Source: Mesorhizobium sp. (GTDB lineage Bacteria; Pseudomonadota; Alphaproteobacteria; Rhizobiales; Rhizobiaceae). From it: a stretch of 64,000 bases of DNA. The position numbers were made by a program, and so were the translations under genes. Of this stretch, positions 25,352-34,260 are shown piece after piece. The stretch is taken from NCBI GenBank assembly GCA_004017275.1, contig SAKE01000002.1, positions 313,411 to 377,410 of the forward strand, read 5' to 3'. Every line of letters starts with the position of its first letter. The stretch's first letter is position 1. Below the pieces are notes generated by a model that made no database searches, had not been told where the DNA came from, and was given only the letters and a program-made list of their open reading frames with translations.

Positions 25352-25804
25352 TTAGCGCAGGACGCGGCAGCGGCCGTTGTAGACCATCCAGCGGTCGAAG
25401 CCAGAAACGCAGAATTCGACATTGTCGCCGATCGAGGCAAAGCCCTGGCCTTCCTCGATAAGGTACCAGATGGTGCGATCGCGGCCGTCGGACAGGCTGA
25501 CGGTGGCGCCGCAGTAGCGGCGGCCGATTGGCCAGGTCTCGCTGGCCGCCAGATAACGATGCTGATGGATGCGCCGGAAATCGGTGATCTGCACATCAGG
25601 CAGATGTGGCACGTGACGCACCTGGTAGGAGAAGCGGCTGGTGATCTTGTTCAACACCCAGGCTTCGGCGCAGACGCCGCTGTCCTCATCGGTATAGACC
25701 GCAAGATCGGCGGCCTGCGCCACCTGGGTGATGCCAAGAGGCGCGGCAAGCGGAGTGCAGAGCGAAATCAGGGCAGCAAGTGCGGATTTGGCGAAGCGAG
25801 TCAT
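25352..25804 (-). CDS. Secreted hypothetical protein with four cysteines
   Basis: A 150-aa protein with a Sec signal peptide (cleavage near residue 31, VAQAADLA). The mature part has four cysteines (C45, C98, C132, C146), probably two disulfides, and aromatic-rich strands (RRYCGATVSLSDGRDRTIWYLIEEGQGFASIGDNVEFCVSG). It resembles small exported proteins of unknown function that are common in rhizobia. No operon partner. Confidence 0.68.
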   Translation of the reverse strand: MTRFAKSALAALISLCTPLAAPLGITQVAQAADLAVYTDEDSGVCAEAWVLNKITSRFSYQVRHVPHLPDVQITDFRRIHQHRYLAASETWPIGRRYCGATVSLSDGRDRTIWYLIEEGQGFASIGDNVEFCVSGFDRWMVYNGRCRVLR

Positions 25805-25953
25805 GGCAGCCTCTCAAGGTCGACTGCGCGCACTGTGCGGATTCGCTTGGCGGCGGTCAAGCGGTTGCCTAAACAATGGTTTCCAGTCTGGAACGGCGTT
25901 GGCCAAAGCCCGCCTTTTCCGGCGCCGAACGGCGACGCCGAAATCATTCGCCG

Positions 25954-26808
25954 TCAAGCCTGCTCGCCGGCCAGCCATTCCAGTGACCAGTGCGCCGGCT
26001 TTTCCACGGCAAGCAGTCTGTGCAGGGCGGGCAGCAGCGTCCGCAGCTCGCCCTCCAGCGTGAAAGGCGGGTTGACCACCAGCAGGCCGCTGCCGTCAAG
26101 GCTGGGCTCCGAAGAGGCCGGCCTGATCTCGAATTCTATGTCGAGCAGCTTCGGGATGCCGGATTGCTTCAGCGCCTTGCGGAAGGCGATGATCGCCTTG
26201 CGGTCCTTGATCGGATACCACAGCGCATAGATGCCACCGGGCCACCGCTTGTGCGCCCTCATGAGCCCGTCGACGAGGCGCTCGAACTCACCCGCTTCCT
26301 CGAATGGCGGATCGATGAGAACCAGGCCGCGCTTTTCCTTCGGCGGCAGATGCGCGCCGAGCGCCAGCCAGCCATCGAGCTCGATGATCCGGGCCTGGAA
26401 ATCGCCGGCAAAGAGCATCCTCAGCTTCGCGACATCCTTGGGGTGCAGCTCGATCGCCGTCAGCCGGTCCTGCTTGCGCATGAGATGACGCGCGATCAGC
26501 GGCGAGCCCGGATATTTGTGGATGCCGCCCTCTGGGTTGAGCGACCGTACCGTTTCCAGATAGGGCGCGAGCAGGGCAGCCACCGGAGCGGCGAACGGCG
26601 CATCGATCAGTCTGCCGATGCCGCCTTGCCACTCACCGGTCTTCTGCGCTTCGACCGACGACAGATCGTAACGGCCGATGCCGGCATGGGTGTCGATGAC
26701 GCGAAACGCCTTGTCCTTCTGCTTCAGATACTCGATCAATCGCGTCAGCACGACATGCTTGACGACGTCGGCGAAATTCCCGGCATGATAGGCGTGGCGG
26801 TAGTTCAA
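25954..26808 (-). CDS. rlmJ: 23S rRNA (adenine(2030)-N6)-methyltransferase
   Basis: A 284-aa SAM-dependent RNA methyltransferase. It starts with the family's invariant MNYRHAYHAGNFADVVKH, has VIDTHAGIGRYDL (about 37-50) for SAM binding, and the N6-adenine catalytic motif D166-P-P-F in LVLIDPPFEEAGEF. Length matches E. coli RlmJ (about 280 aa). Its ATG overlaps the stop of the upstream membrane-protein gene by 4 bp. Confidence 0.95.
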   Translation of the reverse strand: MNYRHAYHAGNFADVVKHVVLTRLIEYLKQKDKAFRVIDTHAGIGRYDLSSVEAQKTGEWQGGIGRLIDAPFAAPVAALLAPYLETVRSLNPEGGIHKYPGSPLIARHLMRKQDRLTAIELHPKDVAKLRMLFAGDFQARIIELDGWLALGAHLPPKEKRGLVLIDPPFEEAGEFERLVDGLMRAHKRWPGGIYALWYPIKDRKAIIAFRKALKQSGIPKLLDIEFEIRPASSEPSLDGSGLLVVNPPFTLEGELRTLLPALHRLLAVEKPAHWSLEWLAGEQA

Positions 26809-27428
26809 TTGGATCCCCTGCCCCAGCGCGGCGGTGGCGGCTGCGAATTCGGGTTTTCCGGCCGGCCGCCACGAGTGCGCAAGGTCAGCAAAAACCCGAT
26901 CAGGCCGATCGCCATCAGCGCGTAGCCGACCGGCCGTGCGCGGCTATCGATCTCGCTGATACCGGAGCGCAGGACGAGATCGACTACTCGCATCGGTATG
27001 TCGTCGGCATCACCCGGCCCGACGGTAAAGGTATAAGGGCCGGGGCTGACGGTCGCGATCACGCCGGCCTCGTCACGAAAGATCTTGTCGGGCAGTTGCG
27101 GGCTGGCCTGGCGCGGGTTGTCGGCGTGGTTGAATTGCAGCGTCGAGGCGAGCACCGTGCGGCCATTGCTGGCGGCGGTCAGCGTCAGCACGGTGCGCTG
27201 CTGCGAGACGATGCGCTCGGCTCTTGCGGTCAGGTCGACCAGCACCCGCACCGGCGCGTCGCTGCCGGAGAGCGGAACCGTCAGCGGCTTAAAGCGGCCC
27301 TGCTCGTAGACCCGCCAGATGCCGATCTCATGGCCGGAGAAATTGCTCATCGCCCAGGGATAGATGACACCGATGCCGGTGCCGGCGAGCAGGATCAGAA
27401 CAAACAGAAAGCGCATTCGCATCACCAC
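26805..27428 (-). CDS. Hypothetical membrane-anchored protein upstream of rlmJ
   Basis: A 207-aa protein with an N-terminal membrane segment (RFLFVLILLAGTGIGVIYPWA), a periplasmic beta-rich domain (residues about 30-160, with PVRVLVDLTARAERIVSQQRTVLTLTAAS) and a C-terminal membrane segment (PVGYALMAIGLIGFLLTL). The tail NSQPPPPRWGRGSN looks like translated intergenic repeat sequence rather than a folded part. It overlaps rlmJ by 4 bp. I recognise no family. Confidence 0.7.
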   Translation of the reverse strand: MVMRMRFLFVLILLAGTGIGVIYPWAMSNFSGHEIGIWRVYEQGRFKPLTVPLSGSDAPVRVLVDLTARAERIVSQQRTVLTLTAASNGRTVLASTLQFNHADNPRQASPQLPDKIFRDEAGVIATVSPGPYTFTVGPGDADDIPMRVVDLVLRSGISEIDSRARPVGYALMAIGLIGFLLTLRTRGGRPENPNSQPPPPRWGRGSN

Positions 27429-27881
27429 AGGCTATTCTGACCTTGCCAATAGCGCCCCGACGATCAAAAGGCGATGGCCAGTTGCGGCAGTTGTCCTGCT
27501 TCCGGAGCTTTCGCGGCTTGTGCGCCTTGGGCAAGGCAGCAGGCTTCATGATTAACCATTCGCAAACGGATATGCTTAAGGAATTGCTAATTTAGTTGAC
27601 TATGATCTTCACAGGTATATTTTCGATGCGTTGGGATGTGCAATTTGGGCGAGCAATCGACGATGATGGCAAAAGACGCGTGATCGCGATTTCCGGGCAC
27701 AGAGAATGCTGAACGGCAGCACATTGGTCGTGTAGCCGTACCAGCTTCGCGAACCCAAAGAACAACTAACGCACATCAGCGATGGCGATTCCGCAGATGC
27801 GGAGGGTTTGCCGCGTTCTCAGGGACGTGGCCGGGCGATGCTTTGTCCGGCTTGGCGGTAGCGTGTGCGTGCGAGGGAAGC
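27429..27881 (+). other. Long control region upstream of uxs
   Basis: 453 bp between the divergent membrane-protein gene and uxs. It becomes AT-rich at 27550-27630, where the shared promoter element lies, and leaves a leader of about 250 nt before the uxs start. No ORF in it is convincing. Such long upstream regions suggest control by activators, as known for uxs1 of S. meliloti. Confidence 0.55.
27587..27621 (+). promoter_or_regulatory. uxs promoter region with CTAATTTAGTTGACT element
   Basis: CTAATTTAGTTGACT (27587-27601) matches, but for one base inserted and the last base, the element upstream of the cellulose-synthase-like gene (38112-38127, minus strand). TTGACT could be a -35 box; TATATT at 27616 is only 14 bp away, too close for an unaided sigma-70 promoter, which fits activator-dependent expression. 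Confidence 0.5.
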
Positions 27882-28919
27882 ATGAGTAGGCTTGTCAAGG
27901 TTCTGAAACTGGAATCCGGCAGTCAAAGGGGTGCCAATCAAAGCCGAAGCCGCGCCCTGGTCGCCGGAGGCGCGGGATTTTTAGGATCGCATTTGTGCGA
28001 ACGTCTTTTGCGGGACGGTTACGACGTTGTCGTGCTGGACAATTTCCATACCGGCAAGAGATACAATCTCGGCGGCCTTCTGCGTAATCCGAGATTCACG
28101 TGCATCGAGCACGATATCGTCAATGCACTGCCTGTGGATCTTCAGTGCGACGAGATCTACAATCTCGCCTGCCCAGCCTCTCCGCCGCACTACCAGGCAG
28201 ACCCGATCCACACCTTCAAGACAAGCGTGCTTGGTTCGCTGAACCTTCTGGAACTCGCGCGACAGAACAAGGCCAAGATATTCCAGGCCTCGACGTCCGA
28301 AGTCTATGGCGACCCCTTCGTGCACCCACAGCCCGAGAGTTACTTCGGCAACGTCAATACGCATGGACCACGGTCCTGCTACGATGAGGGCAAGCGCTCG
28401 GCCGAAACCCTGTTCTTCGACTATTCGAGAACCTATGGCCTCGATATCCGCGTCGCCCGCATTTTCAACACCTACGGCCGTCGCATGCAACCCGATGACG
28501 GGCGTGTGGTTTCGAACTTCGTTGTCCAGGCGCTACGCGGCAAAGACCTGACCGTCTATGGCCACGGCCTGCAGACGCGTTCCTTCTGCTATGCCGACGA
28601 CCTGATCGAGGGCTTTGTCCGGTTGATGAATGCGCCGAAAGCGCCCGCGCACCCGGTCAACCTTGGCAACCCCGCCGAATTCACCATCATGGAACTGGCG
28701 ACACTGGTCGTCGACTACACCAACTCGCGATCGAAGATCGTGCATCGGCCGCTGCCGATAGACGATCCCAGACAGCGCAAACCGGACATTTCTTTTGCCA
28801 GGGCCAATCTTGGCTGGGAGCCGAAAGTCAGCCTGCGCCAGGGGCTCGCACATACCGTCGAGTATTTTGATACCCTGCTCTACGGAGGCCGGATGGCCAA
28901 AAGGGCCGCGGCTTCATGA
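27882..28919 (+). CDS. uxs: UDP-glucuronate decarboxylase (UDP-xylose synthase)
   Basis: A 345-aa extended-SDR enzyme converting UDP-glucuronate to UDP-xylose and CO2 in the cytoplasm. NAD-binding GGAGFLG is at residues 29-35; the block [33 protein letters not shown] and [11 protein letters not shown] are hallmarks of UXS, and Y-x3-K occurs in [29 protein letters not shown] is also diagnostic. The ATG at 27882 has GAGGGA upstream; a start at 27843 is possible but unsupported. It overlaps the downstream epimerase gene by 4 bp, and the pair mirrors uxs1-uxe of S. meliloti. Confidence 0.9.
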   Translation: MSRLVKVLKLESGSQRGANQSRSRALVAGGAGFLGSHLCERLLRDGYDVVVLDNFHTGKRYNLGGLLRNPRFTCIEHDIVNALPVDLQCDEIYNLACPASPPHYQADPIHTFKTSVLGSLNLLELARQNKAKIFQASTSEVYGDPFVHPQPESYFGNVNTHGPRSCYDEGKRSAETLFFDYSRTYGLDIRVARIFNTYGRRMQPDDGRVVSNFVVQALRGKDLTVYGHGLQTRSFCYADDLIEGFVRLMNAPKAPAHPVNLGNPAEFTIMELATLVVDYTNSRSKIVHRPLPIDDPRQRKPDISFARANLGWEPKVSLRQGLAHTVEYFDTLLYGGRMAKRAAAS

Positions 28920-29995
28920 CCCTGCCGGCAATCCTGGTGACGGGTGGGGCCGGTTTCATCGGCAGCCACACCTGCAAGCTGCTGGCCGCCGCCGGTTATA
29001 TGCCGGTGGTTTTCGACAATCTGAGCCGCGGCAACGAGAAATCCGTCGCCTGGGGTCCGCTAATCATCGGCGATATCCGGAACCAGGAGGCGCTGCGGGC
29101 GGCGATGAAGGCGTATCGACCGACGGCGGTGATCCATTTTGCAGCGCTGGCCTATGTCGGCGAGTCCGTTCACGAGCCGGCCGAATATTATTCAACCAAT
29201 GTAACAGGCACCATCGCGGTGCTCGATGCGGCGCGCGCGAACTCAATCGAGAACATCATCTTCTCCAGCAGCTGCGCCACCTATGGCGTGCCGGAAGCAC
29301 TGCCCGTGCGCGAGACCTCCGCGCAAAACCCGATCAGCCCTTACGGGCGCAGCAAGCTGATGGGCGAACAGATCATCAGCGACTACGCGTCGGCATACGG
29401 TATGAAATTCGCGATCCTGCGCTATTTCAATGCCTGCGGCGCCGACCCCGATGGCGAGCTTGGTGAGTGGCATTCGCCGGAAACCCACCTAGTCCCCAGG
29501 GTGCTCATGGCCGCATCGGGCATCATTGACGAGATCGAGGTTTTCGGCACGGACTACGATACATCGGACGGCACCTGCGTACGCGACTATATCCATGTCA
29601 GCGACCTAGCCCGCGCCCACCTGAAAGCCCTCATGCATCTTGAGGGTGGTGGAAAAAGCCTGGCGGTAAACCTCGGCACCGGGCGTGGCGTATCCATCAT
29701 GGAAATCGTCCAAGCGGTCGGCCGAATGACATCAAGACCGGTTCCGGCCGTCTTCAGGAGCAGACGCCCTGGAGATCCGGCGGAACTCTACGCCGACACG
29801 GGAAGCGCCCGCGAACAGCTTGGCTTCGTGCCAGAGCTTTCCGACATCGACACGATCGTCAGGACGGCTGCCCCGTTTTTTGGGCTGAAGACGAAGCCGA
29901 TGAAACTGCCGCGGACCGCGGCAACAGCCTCTATCGCCGCTCGGCAGACTAGAGATAACGGGGGCGGCAGCTCGCACGTTGGCCAAACCCGCTAG
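28916..29995 (+). CDS. uxe: UDP-sugar 4-epimerase (UDP-xylose/UDP-glucose type)
   Basis: A 359-aa GalE-family epimerase. GGAGFIG (10-16) binds [11 protein letters not shown] and [12 protein letters not shown] supply the Ser-Tyr-Lys set; [27 protein letters not shown] is the typical GalE substrate loop. Being coupled to uxs (ATGA overlap) suggests it interconverts UDP-xylose and UDP-arabinose, and perhaps also UDP-glucose and UDP-galactose as reported for the S. meliloti enzyme. The C-terminal 30 residues are low-complexity and overlap the convergent lipoprotein gene by 47 bp. Confidence 0.82.
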   Translation: MTLPAILVTGGAGFIGSHTCKLLAAAGYMPVVFDNLSRGNEKSVAWGPLIIGDIRNQEALRAAMKAYRPTAVIHFAALAYVGESVHEPAEYYSTNVTGTIAVLDAARANSIENIIFSSSCATYGVPEALPVRETSAQNPISPYGRSKLMGEQIISDYASAYGMKFAILRYFNACGADPDGELGEWHSPETHLVPRVLMAASGIIDEIEVFGTDYDTSDGTCVRDYIHVSDLARAHLKALMHLEGGGKSLAVNLGTGRGVSIMEIVQAVGRMTSRPVPAVFRSRRPGDPAELYADTGSAREQLGFVPELSDIDTIVRTAAPFFGLKTKPMKLPRTAATASIAARQTRDNGGGSSHVGQTR

Positions 29996-30371
29996 GGCTG
30001 CAAATATAAGGCGAACCGCTCGAGAACGTGCCATCGCCCGGGTTGAATGAGACTTTCACCGGCGCCGGAGTGCGGACTTTGATCCGCCGCGGCGATGCAA
30101 AGGCGTAGTCTCTTTCAGCCGTCCGCACTGTGCTGGTCATCTGGATCGTCGGCTCGGCTCTGAGCGAGCGCACGAAGAATACAGCTTGGACCGGCTGGAC
30201 TGCAGGCTGGCTTCGGACCGCGTGGACCACGGGCTTGATGAGGACCGAATTGGTTTCGGTCGTATCCATACTCTGACAGCCTGCAATCGTAGAGATCATC
30301 GCTGCAGCCCCAATGATAGATACTATATTTTTGCCTGGGCGAAATGCGCCCATTGCGGAATTGTTCATCAT
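29949..30371 (-). CDS. Small lipoprotein, QSMDTT family, paralogue 1
   Basis: A 140-aa protein with a lipoprotein signal (ISTIAGC, acylated Cys about residue 32; +2 residue Gln, so outer-membrane sorting is expected). The mature N-terminus is CQSMDTT, the middle is basic and variable, and the end is conserved: TPAPVKVS...[20 protein letters not shown] paralogue with the same start, PVKVS and C-terminal motifs lies at 35445-35852. The ATG pair at 30368/30371 has AAGGGA upstream. Function unknown; its place inside the sugar locus suggests an envelope role in polymer export or anchoring. Confidence 0.75.
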   Translation of the reverse strand: MMNNSAMGAFRPGKNIVSIIGAAAMISTIAGCQSMDTTETNSVLIKPVVHAVRSQPAVQPVQAVFFVRSLRAEPTIQMTSTVRTAERDYAFASPRRIKVRTPAPVKVSFNPGDGTFSSGSPYICSPSGFGQRASCRPRYL

Positions 30372-30450
30372 GTGTCCCTTGTTATCAAGTATAAGCCAAC
30401 GGCGTGTCGCGACACACCCGTCGCTTCCACGCCGCATGAGCAACCACTCG

Positions 30451-30500
30451 CACATCACGCAGGAATATTAGACATCACTAATTATTAAATTTCATGAAAC
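30451..30500 (-). promoter_or_regulatory. Conserved upstream block of lipoprotein paralogue 1
   Basis: Read on the + strand, CACATCAC, GAATATTAG, ATTAAA-TTC-TG and AAAC recur in the same order and nearly the same spacing in front of paralogue 2 (35943-35992), although the coding regions have diverged. On the gene strand this gives AATTTAATAA and CTAATATTC, the latter a possible -10. Distance to the start is 80 bp. Confidence 0.55.
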
Positions 30501-30661
30501 CAGTACGGTAGGCCCGTCGTCTCGTCGTTCTGGCAGATGGAATGGAATGCGACTGAATGCGATCAATCGGCGGTCGGCGCGCTGATCGCGCCAGCCGAAC
30601 CGCTCAAGGCTTCACCATAAGCGATTCGCCGGTTGCTTGACAGGCGCGGCTGAAACACAAC

Positions 30662-31267
30662 CTACTTCTTGGACCCGACCAGCTTGCGGGCCTCTTCGAA
30701 CTGCGCGCTCTTTGTGTTGCCCACTTCGAATTTCCGAAGTTCGTCGGAAGTATCCTCGGGAGACTGCTTGAAACTGTACCATTCCCCATCCGGATCCTTG
30801 CGTTTCTCGATGTTCCCTCCCTGGATCCGGTGGCTGTAGCAAGTACGGCTTTGCTTGCCGGTGTAGCTCTTCGACCGCCAGGCGAGTTCCATGCACATCT
30901 TGCCTCCTTCGGTCACCAGCCATCTGCCCTCGGCGAAAGAGGCGGTGTCTTGTCCGGACGTCCAGGCCTCAAGGCGTCGATTGCCCTGTGCGAAATAGGC
31001 AGCTCCGTTTTTCCATACCCATGTGCGGTCGGCGTAGAGAAGCGACAGCTCGTAGGCAGTCGGAACGATGGCGGCAACCGCTTCGGCAGGCTTGCTTTCC
31101 TTGGCAGCAGCCGCGTGCGCCGTTCCCGAAAGCGCCGTCTGGCCGCAGAGGGCGAGGAGAAACACAAGCTGCGTGCAATTTGCGGACCGACGACGTTCCT
31201 TGTGTCGTCGACCGCCACCAAGCGGCGGCAATCTGGTCGGAGCTACCGGCACAATTGGCGTTCGCAT
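30662..31267 (-). CDS. DUF995 exported protein, paralogue A
   Basis: A 201-aa protein with a long basic N-region and a hydrophobic Sec segment (LVFLLALCGQTALSGTAHA, cleavage near residue 52). The mature domain is DUF995: YADRTWVWKNGAAYFAQGNRRLEAW, GRWLVTEGGKMCMELAWRS, TCYSHRIQGGNIEKRKDPDGEWYSF. It pairs with the DUF995 protein at 39691-40209, sharing the W-x-W-x2-G-A-x-YF, RxLEAW and DGEWY motifs. The start at 31267 is the only ATG before the leader. Role unknown; DUF995 genes are restricted mainly to rhizobia. Confidence 0.75.
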   Translation of the reverse strand: MRTPIVPVAPTRLPPLGGGRRHKERRRSANCTQLVFLLALCGQTALSGTAHAAAAKESKPAEAVAAIVPTAYELSLLYADRTWVWKNGAAYFAQGNRRLEAWTSGQDTASFAEGRWLVTEGGKMCMELAWRSKSYTGKQSRTCYSHRIQGGNIEKRKDPDGEWYSFKQSPEDTSDELRKFEVGNTKSAQFEEARKLVGSKK

Positions 31268-31486
31268 GTCCTTTGACCCCGGGCAGCGCTATCAGCGACA
31301 GCCATGCGAACTACTTAACAACCGCGAGAACCGTGATGTCAACTTTCAAGAAGCGGACGGGCAGCAACTATTCGAGATGCACGCAACCTGTGTCGCCAAA
31401 ATTAAGGATTGCGCCGTATACTGTTGCACCTTTGACAATCGCGCGCAAAAAGCAATCCGCAGGCGTCAGGTAGGACGCGGTTTCAA

Positions 31487-33115
31487 ATGACGGACGACCC
31501 GGAATTGAATCAGGCCGAAGTTCAGCAATACCTGCAGCAGTCGACCGATCAGGACGTGGCTGCTCGTAACACCCTGAGCCCCAACACGGCGATCTTGTTG
31601 GGAATCCTTTTCATTGCAGTGGTGTTCAGGTTCCATAACATCAGCCTGCCGCTGGTCGACGCCTTTAGCTGGCGCGAGACAAGTACGGCAATGATGGCCG
31701 ACAATTTCCAGCAACGCAGCTGGAACATCTTTTTCCCCGAGATCAGTTGGACCGGACCAGGGCCGAGCTATCAGGGTCGCGAGTTTCAGATCGTCAGCTA
31801 TCTGACCGCCCTGCTCTACCAACTCTTCGGCTGGCACGACTGGTTCGGCCGTATGGTTGCGGCCTTCTTCGGCCTGTTGACGGTGTTTTCGCTGCACCGG
31901 CTGACGGCGCTGTGCTGGGGCGAGACACATGCCCACGCCGCGGCCCTTGCCTATGCGCTGATGCCGGCGGCGATCATGATCGACAGCTCGTTTCTTCCCG
32001 ATCCCGCGATGCTGGCCCTGGTGACGCTTGGCGTCTGGCTGTTCGCCGAATACTGGGCCGGCGGCAGCGGCTGGCTGTTGCCGGTCGCCACGCTCAGTTT
32101 TTCGCTCGGTGTGCTGGCAAAGCCGCCGGGCCTCGCAGCCGGCGCCGTCATCTTCTACCTGATGGTCTGCTGGATTCTGGAGAACAAGCGAAAGCAGGCG
32201 ACCGTGGTCTTCCTGTCTGGGCTTTTGAGCCTGGCCATCATCGGCGCTTATTTCAGCTGGGCGATCTATCTCGGCCGCAGCTATCCGCCGTTTCACGTCG
32301 CGGGCAGCGGCTATATCTGGGATTCCGGTTTCTGGACATTCTTCAGGAATAGCTTCTACTTCAAATCCGTATGGAACACCTCGGTCTGGTGGTTCTACGG
32401 CTATCCGTTCATGGTGCTGATAGCGGTCGGCTTCTGGATGCCGCCCAGACCCGTCGAAGACCCGAAGCAACGCACCCTTTCGGCCATTCCTTATGTTTGG
32501 CTGGCCGCTGCCATGGTCGTTTATCTGGCCGCGGCGCGCGAGATCACCAGCAATCCCTGGAACTACCACATCTTCCATGTGCCGTTCGCGATGTTCTGCG
32601 GCCGCGGCGCACTTTTGCTGGCAACGTTTGGGTCCGGCGCCGTCCTGTCGCCGGCTGTCGTGCTGCGCGCGGTCTGCCTCGCTGCTGTCACGCTCGTCTG
32701 GTCGACCTTCCCGCTTGTTGCGACTATGAAGGCGCCGAGCGCCATGGACGGCAAGCTGCTCGGCGAGGAACTGGCGCGGCTCGCCAGGCCGGGCGATCTC
32801 GTCATCGCCATTGCACCCGAGGTCGGCGATCCCGTCCCCGTCTATTACAGCCGAGCGCGCGGCTGGGTGTTCCCGCCCGGCGGCGGCGACGTCGAATGGT
32901 CCAAATTCGTCGCCGACGACGCCACCGCAGTCGCGCAGCTCGAGGACTTGCGCGCGCAAGGCGCGGACCTGTTCGGTGTCGCCAAGAACGCGGCCGACAA
33001 GAAGGACCGGCTGTTCATGGAGCATCATAAAGGGGTGGTCGAGTATCTGGACAAAACTGCGACCAAGCTTGTGGATTCGGATAGGCTGCTGATCTATAGA
33101 CTTGGCCTCCCCTGA
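31487..33115 (+). CDS. GT39-family membrane glycosyltransferase (ArnT/PMT-like)
   Basis: A 542-aa protein with about 11-12 hydrophobic segments. The first periplasmic loop carries D59-A-F-S-W-R-E64, the acidic catalytic motif typical of GT39/GT-C enzymes that take sugars from polyprenyl phosphate donors and transfer them to acceptors on the periplasmic side. The C-terminal 120 residues are a soluble domain. It is the first gene of a three-gene run with a flippase-like protein and an ArnC-like GT2. Acceptor probably the polysaccharide of this locus; a lipid or protein acceptor is possible. Confidence 0.82.
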   Translation: MTDDPELNQAEVQQYLQQSTDQDVAARNTLSPNTAILLGILFIAVVFRFHNISLPLVDAFSWRETSTAMMADNFQQRSWNIFFPEISWTGPGPSYQGREFQIVSYLTALLYQLFGWHDWFGRMVAAFFGLLTVFSLHRLTALCWGETHAHAAALAYALMPAAIMIDSSFLPDPAMLALVTLGVWLFAEYWAGGSGWLLPVATLSFSLGVLAKPPGLAAGAVIFYLMVCWILENKRKQATVVFLSGLLSLAIIGAYFSWAIYLGRSYPPFHVAGSGYIWDSGFWTFFRNSFYFKSVWNTSVWWFYGYPFMVLIAVGFWMPPRPVEDPKQRTLSAIPYVWLAAAMVVYLAAAREITSNPWNYHIFHVPFAMFCGRGALLLATFGSGAVLSPAVVLRAVCLAAVTLVWSTFPLVATMKAPSAMDGKLLGEELARLARPGDLVIAIAPEVGDPVPVYYSRARGWVFPPGGGDVEWSKFVADDATAVAQLEDLRAQGADLFGVAKNAADKKDRLFMEHHKGVVEYLDKTATKLVDSDRLLIYRLGLP

Positions 33116-33330
33116 TGGAGCCGGACCGGCAAGCGGCTTGGGCCGGAGATCAGGCAAGGGCCGGAATGTGACGGCCGCCGGCGGTTGCGCTAAACGGCCG
33201 TTCGCCCCCCGCATGCCAGGCAATGCGGTCGACCGGCGACCCGATCCGCTACCAATGCCGCGGATCTTGAGATACAGCACGCCGCGTCCGACGGAACTCG
33301 AGGGCGAAAGCCTGCGAAGGAATTGTTGAA

Positions 33331-34260
33331 TTGTTGAAACGAGTGATTTCGATTGTCGTGACCTTGGCCCTGCTGGCCTGGGTCGTCAGCGATTCGCGCT
33401 GGGAGATGGTCGGCGACGCTTTCGCACGCATCACGCTCGGCGCATTCGCGGCTGTCACGCTTGCCCTGTTCGTCACCTACGTACTGCGCGCGCTGCGCGT
33501 CTGCGACGAGTTCCGCGACGAGGTGCATGGCCGTTTCGGCGCCTGCCTGCGCGTCATCCTGATCCACAATGCGATGATCAACGTCGTGCCTTTCCGCGGC
33601 GGCGAGACGGCCTTTCCCCTGCTCCTGCGCCAGGTCTTCGGCATATCGATCATGCGCGCCAGCGCCTCGCTGCTGTGGTTCAGACTGCAGGACGCCTTCG
33701 TCGTCGGCGTGCTGGCGCTGGCGGTGTGGCCGGGCCTGCATCCGGCGATAAGGATCGCGGGCGTCGCCGCGTTGATCGCTGCCGCCTGGTACCTGCCGCG
33801 CTGGGCGCGCGTGCCGCATGACTGGGCCGGGCGCAGCAGGATTGTAGCGAAGCTCGGCCTGCTTCGCGACACCTTCACCGAGGCGACCGGGCGCTCGCGC
33901 TACGGCTGGTGGTGGACGATCGCCAACTGGTCACTGAAGCTCGCTGTGCAGGGATGGTTGCTGGCAATGCTGCTGGGGACATCCTTTTCGACCGCCTTTC
34001 CCGGTGTGGTCGGGGCCGAAGGCGCCGCCATACTGCCGGTGCAAGGCGTCGCCGGCTTCGGCACCTATGAAGCGGGAGCGGCGGCAGCGCTGCTCACCTC
34101 CGGAATCGCGATGAAGAATGGCCTGCAGGCGGCGCTGGCGCTGCACCTGTTCATCTTCTGCTCGGCTATCGTCACCGGTGCGATCGCCTGGCTGTTTCCC
34201 TCGAAATCGACGCTGCCCGGGAACCCGGCTGTCGGACCGGCAAGGAAACCATCCCAATGA
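33331..34260 (+). CDS. Flippase-like integral membrane protein (LPG synthase TM/UPF0104 family)
   Basis: A 309-aa protein with about eight membrane segments. NVVPFRGGETAFPLLLRQVFG (about 88-108) and GVVGAEGAAILPVQGVAGFGTYEAGAAAAL (about 228-258) are the two conserved loops of the lysylphosphatidylglycerol-synthetase transmembrane family, whose members often flip or partner lipid-linked sugars. The start is TTG at 33331 (or 33334) with GAAGG upstream; there is no suitable ATG. It overlaps the following GT2 gene by 4 bp (ATGA) and follows the GT39 gene after 215 bp. Confidence 0.8.
   Translation: MLKRVISIVVTLALLAWVVSDSRWEMVGDAFARITLGAFAAVTLALFVTYVLRALRVCDEFRDEVHGRFGACLRVILIHNAMINVVPFRGGETAFPLLLRQVFGISIMRASASLLWFRLQDAFVVGVLALAVWPGLHPAIRIAGVAALIAAAWYLPRWARVPHDWAGRSRIVAKLGLLRDTFTEATGRSRYGWWWTIANWSLKLAVQGWLLAMLLGTSFSTAFPGVVGAEGAAILPVQGVAGFGTYEAGAAAALLTSGIAMKNGLQAALALHLFIFCSAIVTGAIAWLFPSKSTLPGNPAVGPARKPSQ

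Noticed and set aside
31466..33280. A 604-codon minus-strand frame opposite the GT39 gene
   Set aside because: Antisense shadow; the + frame has membrane segments and the GT39 motif.
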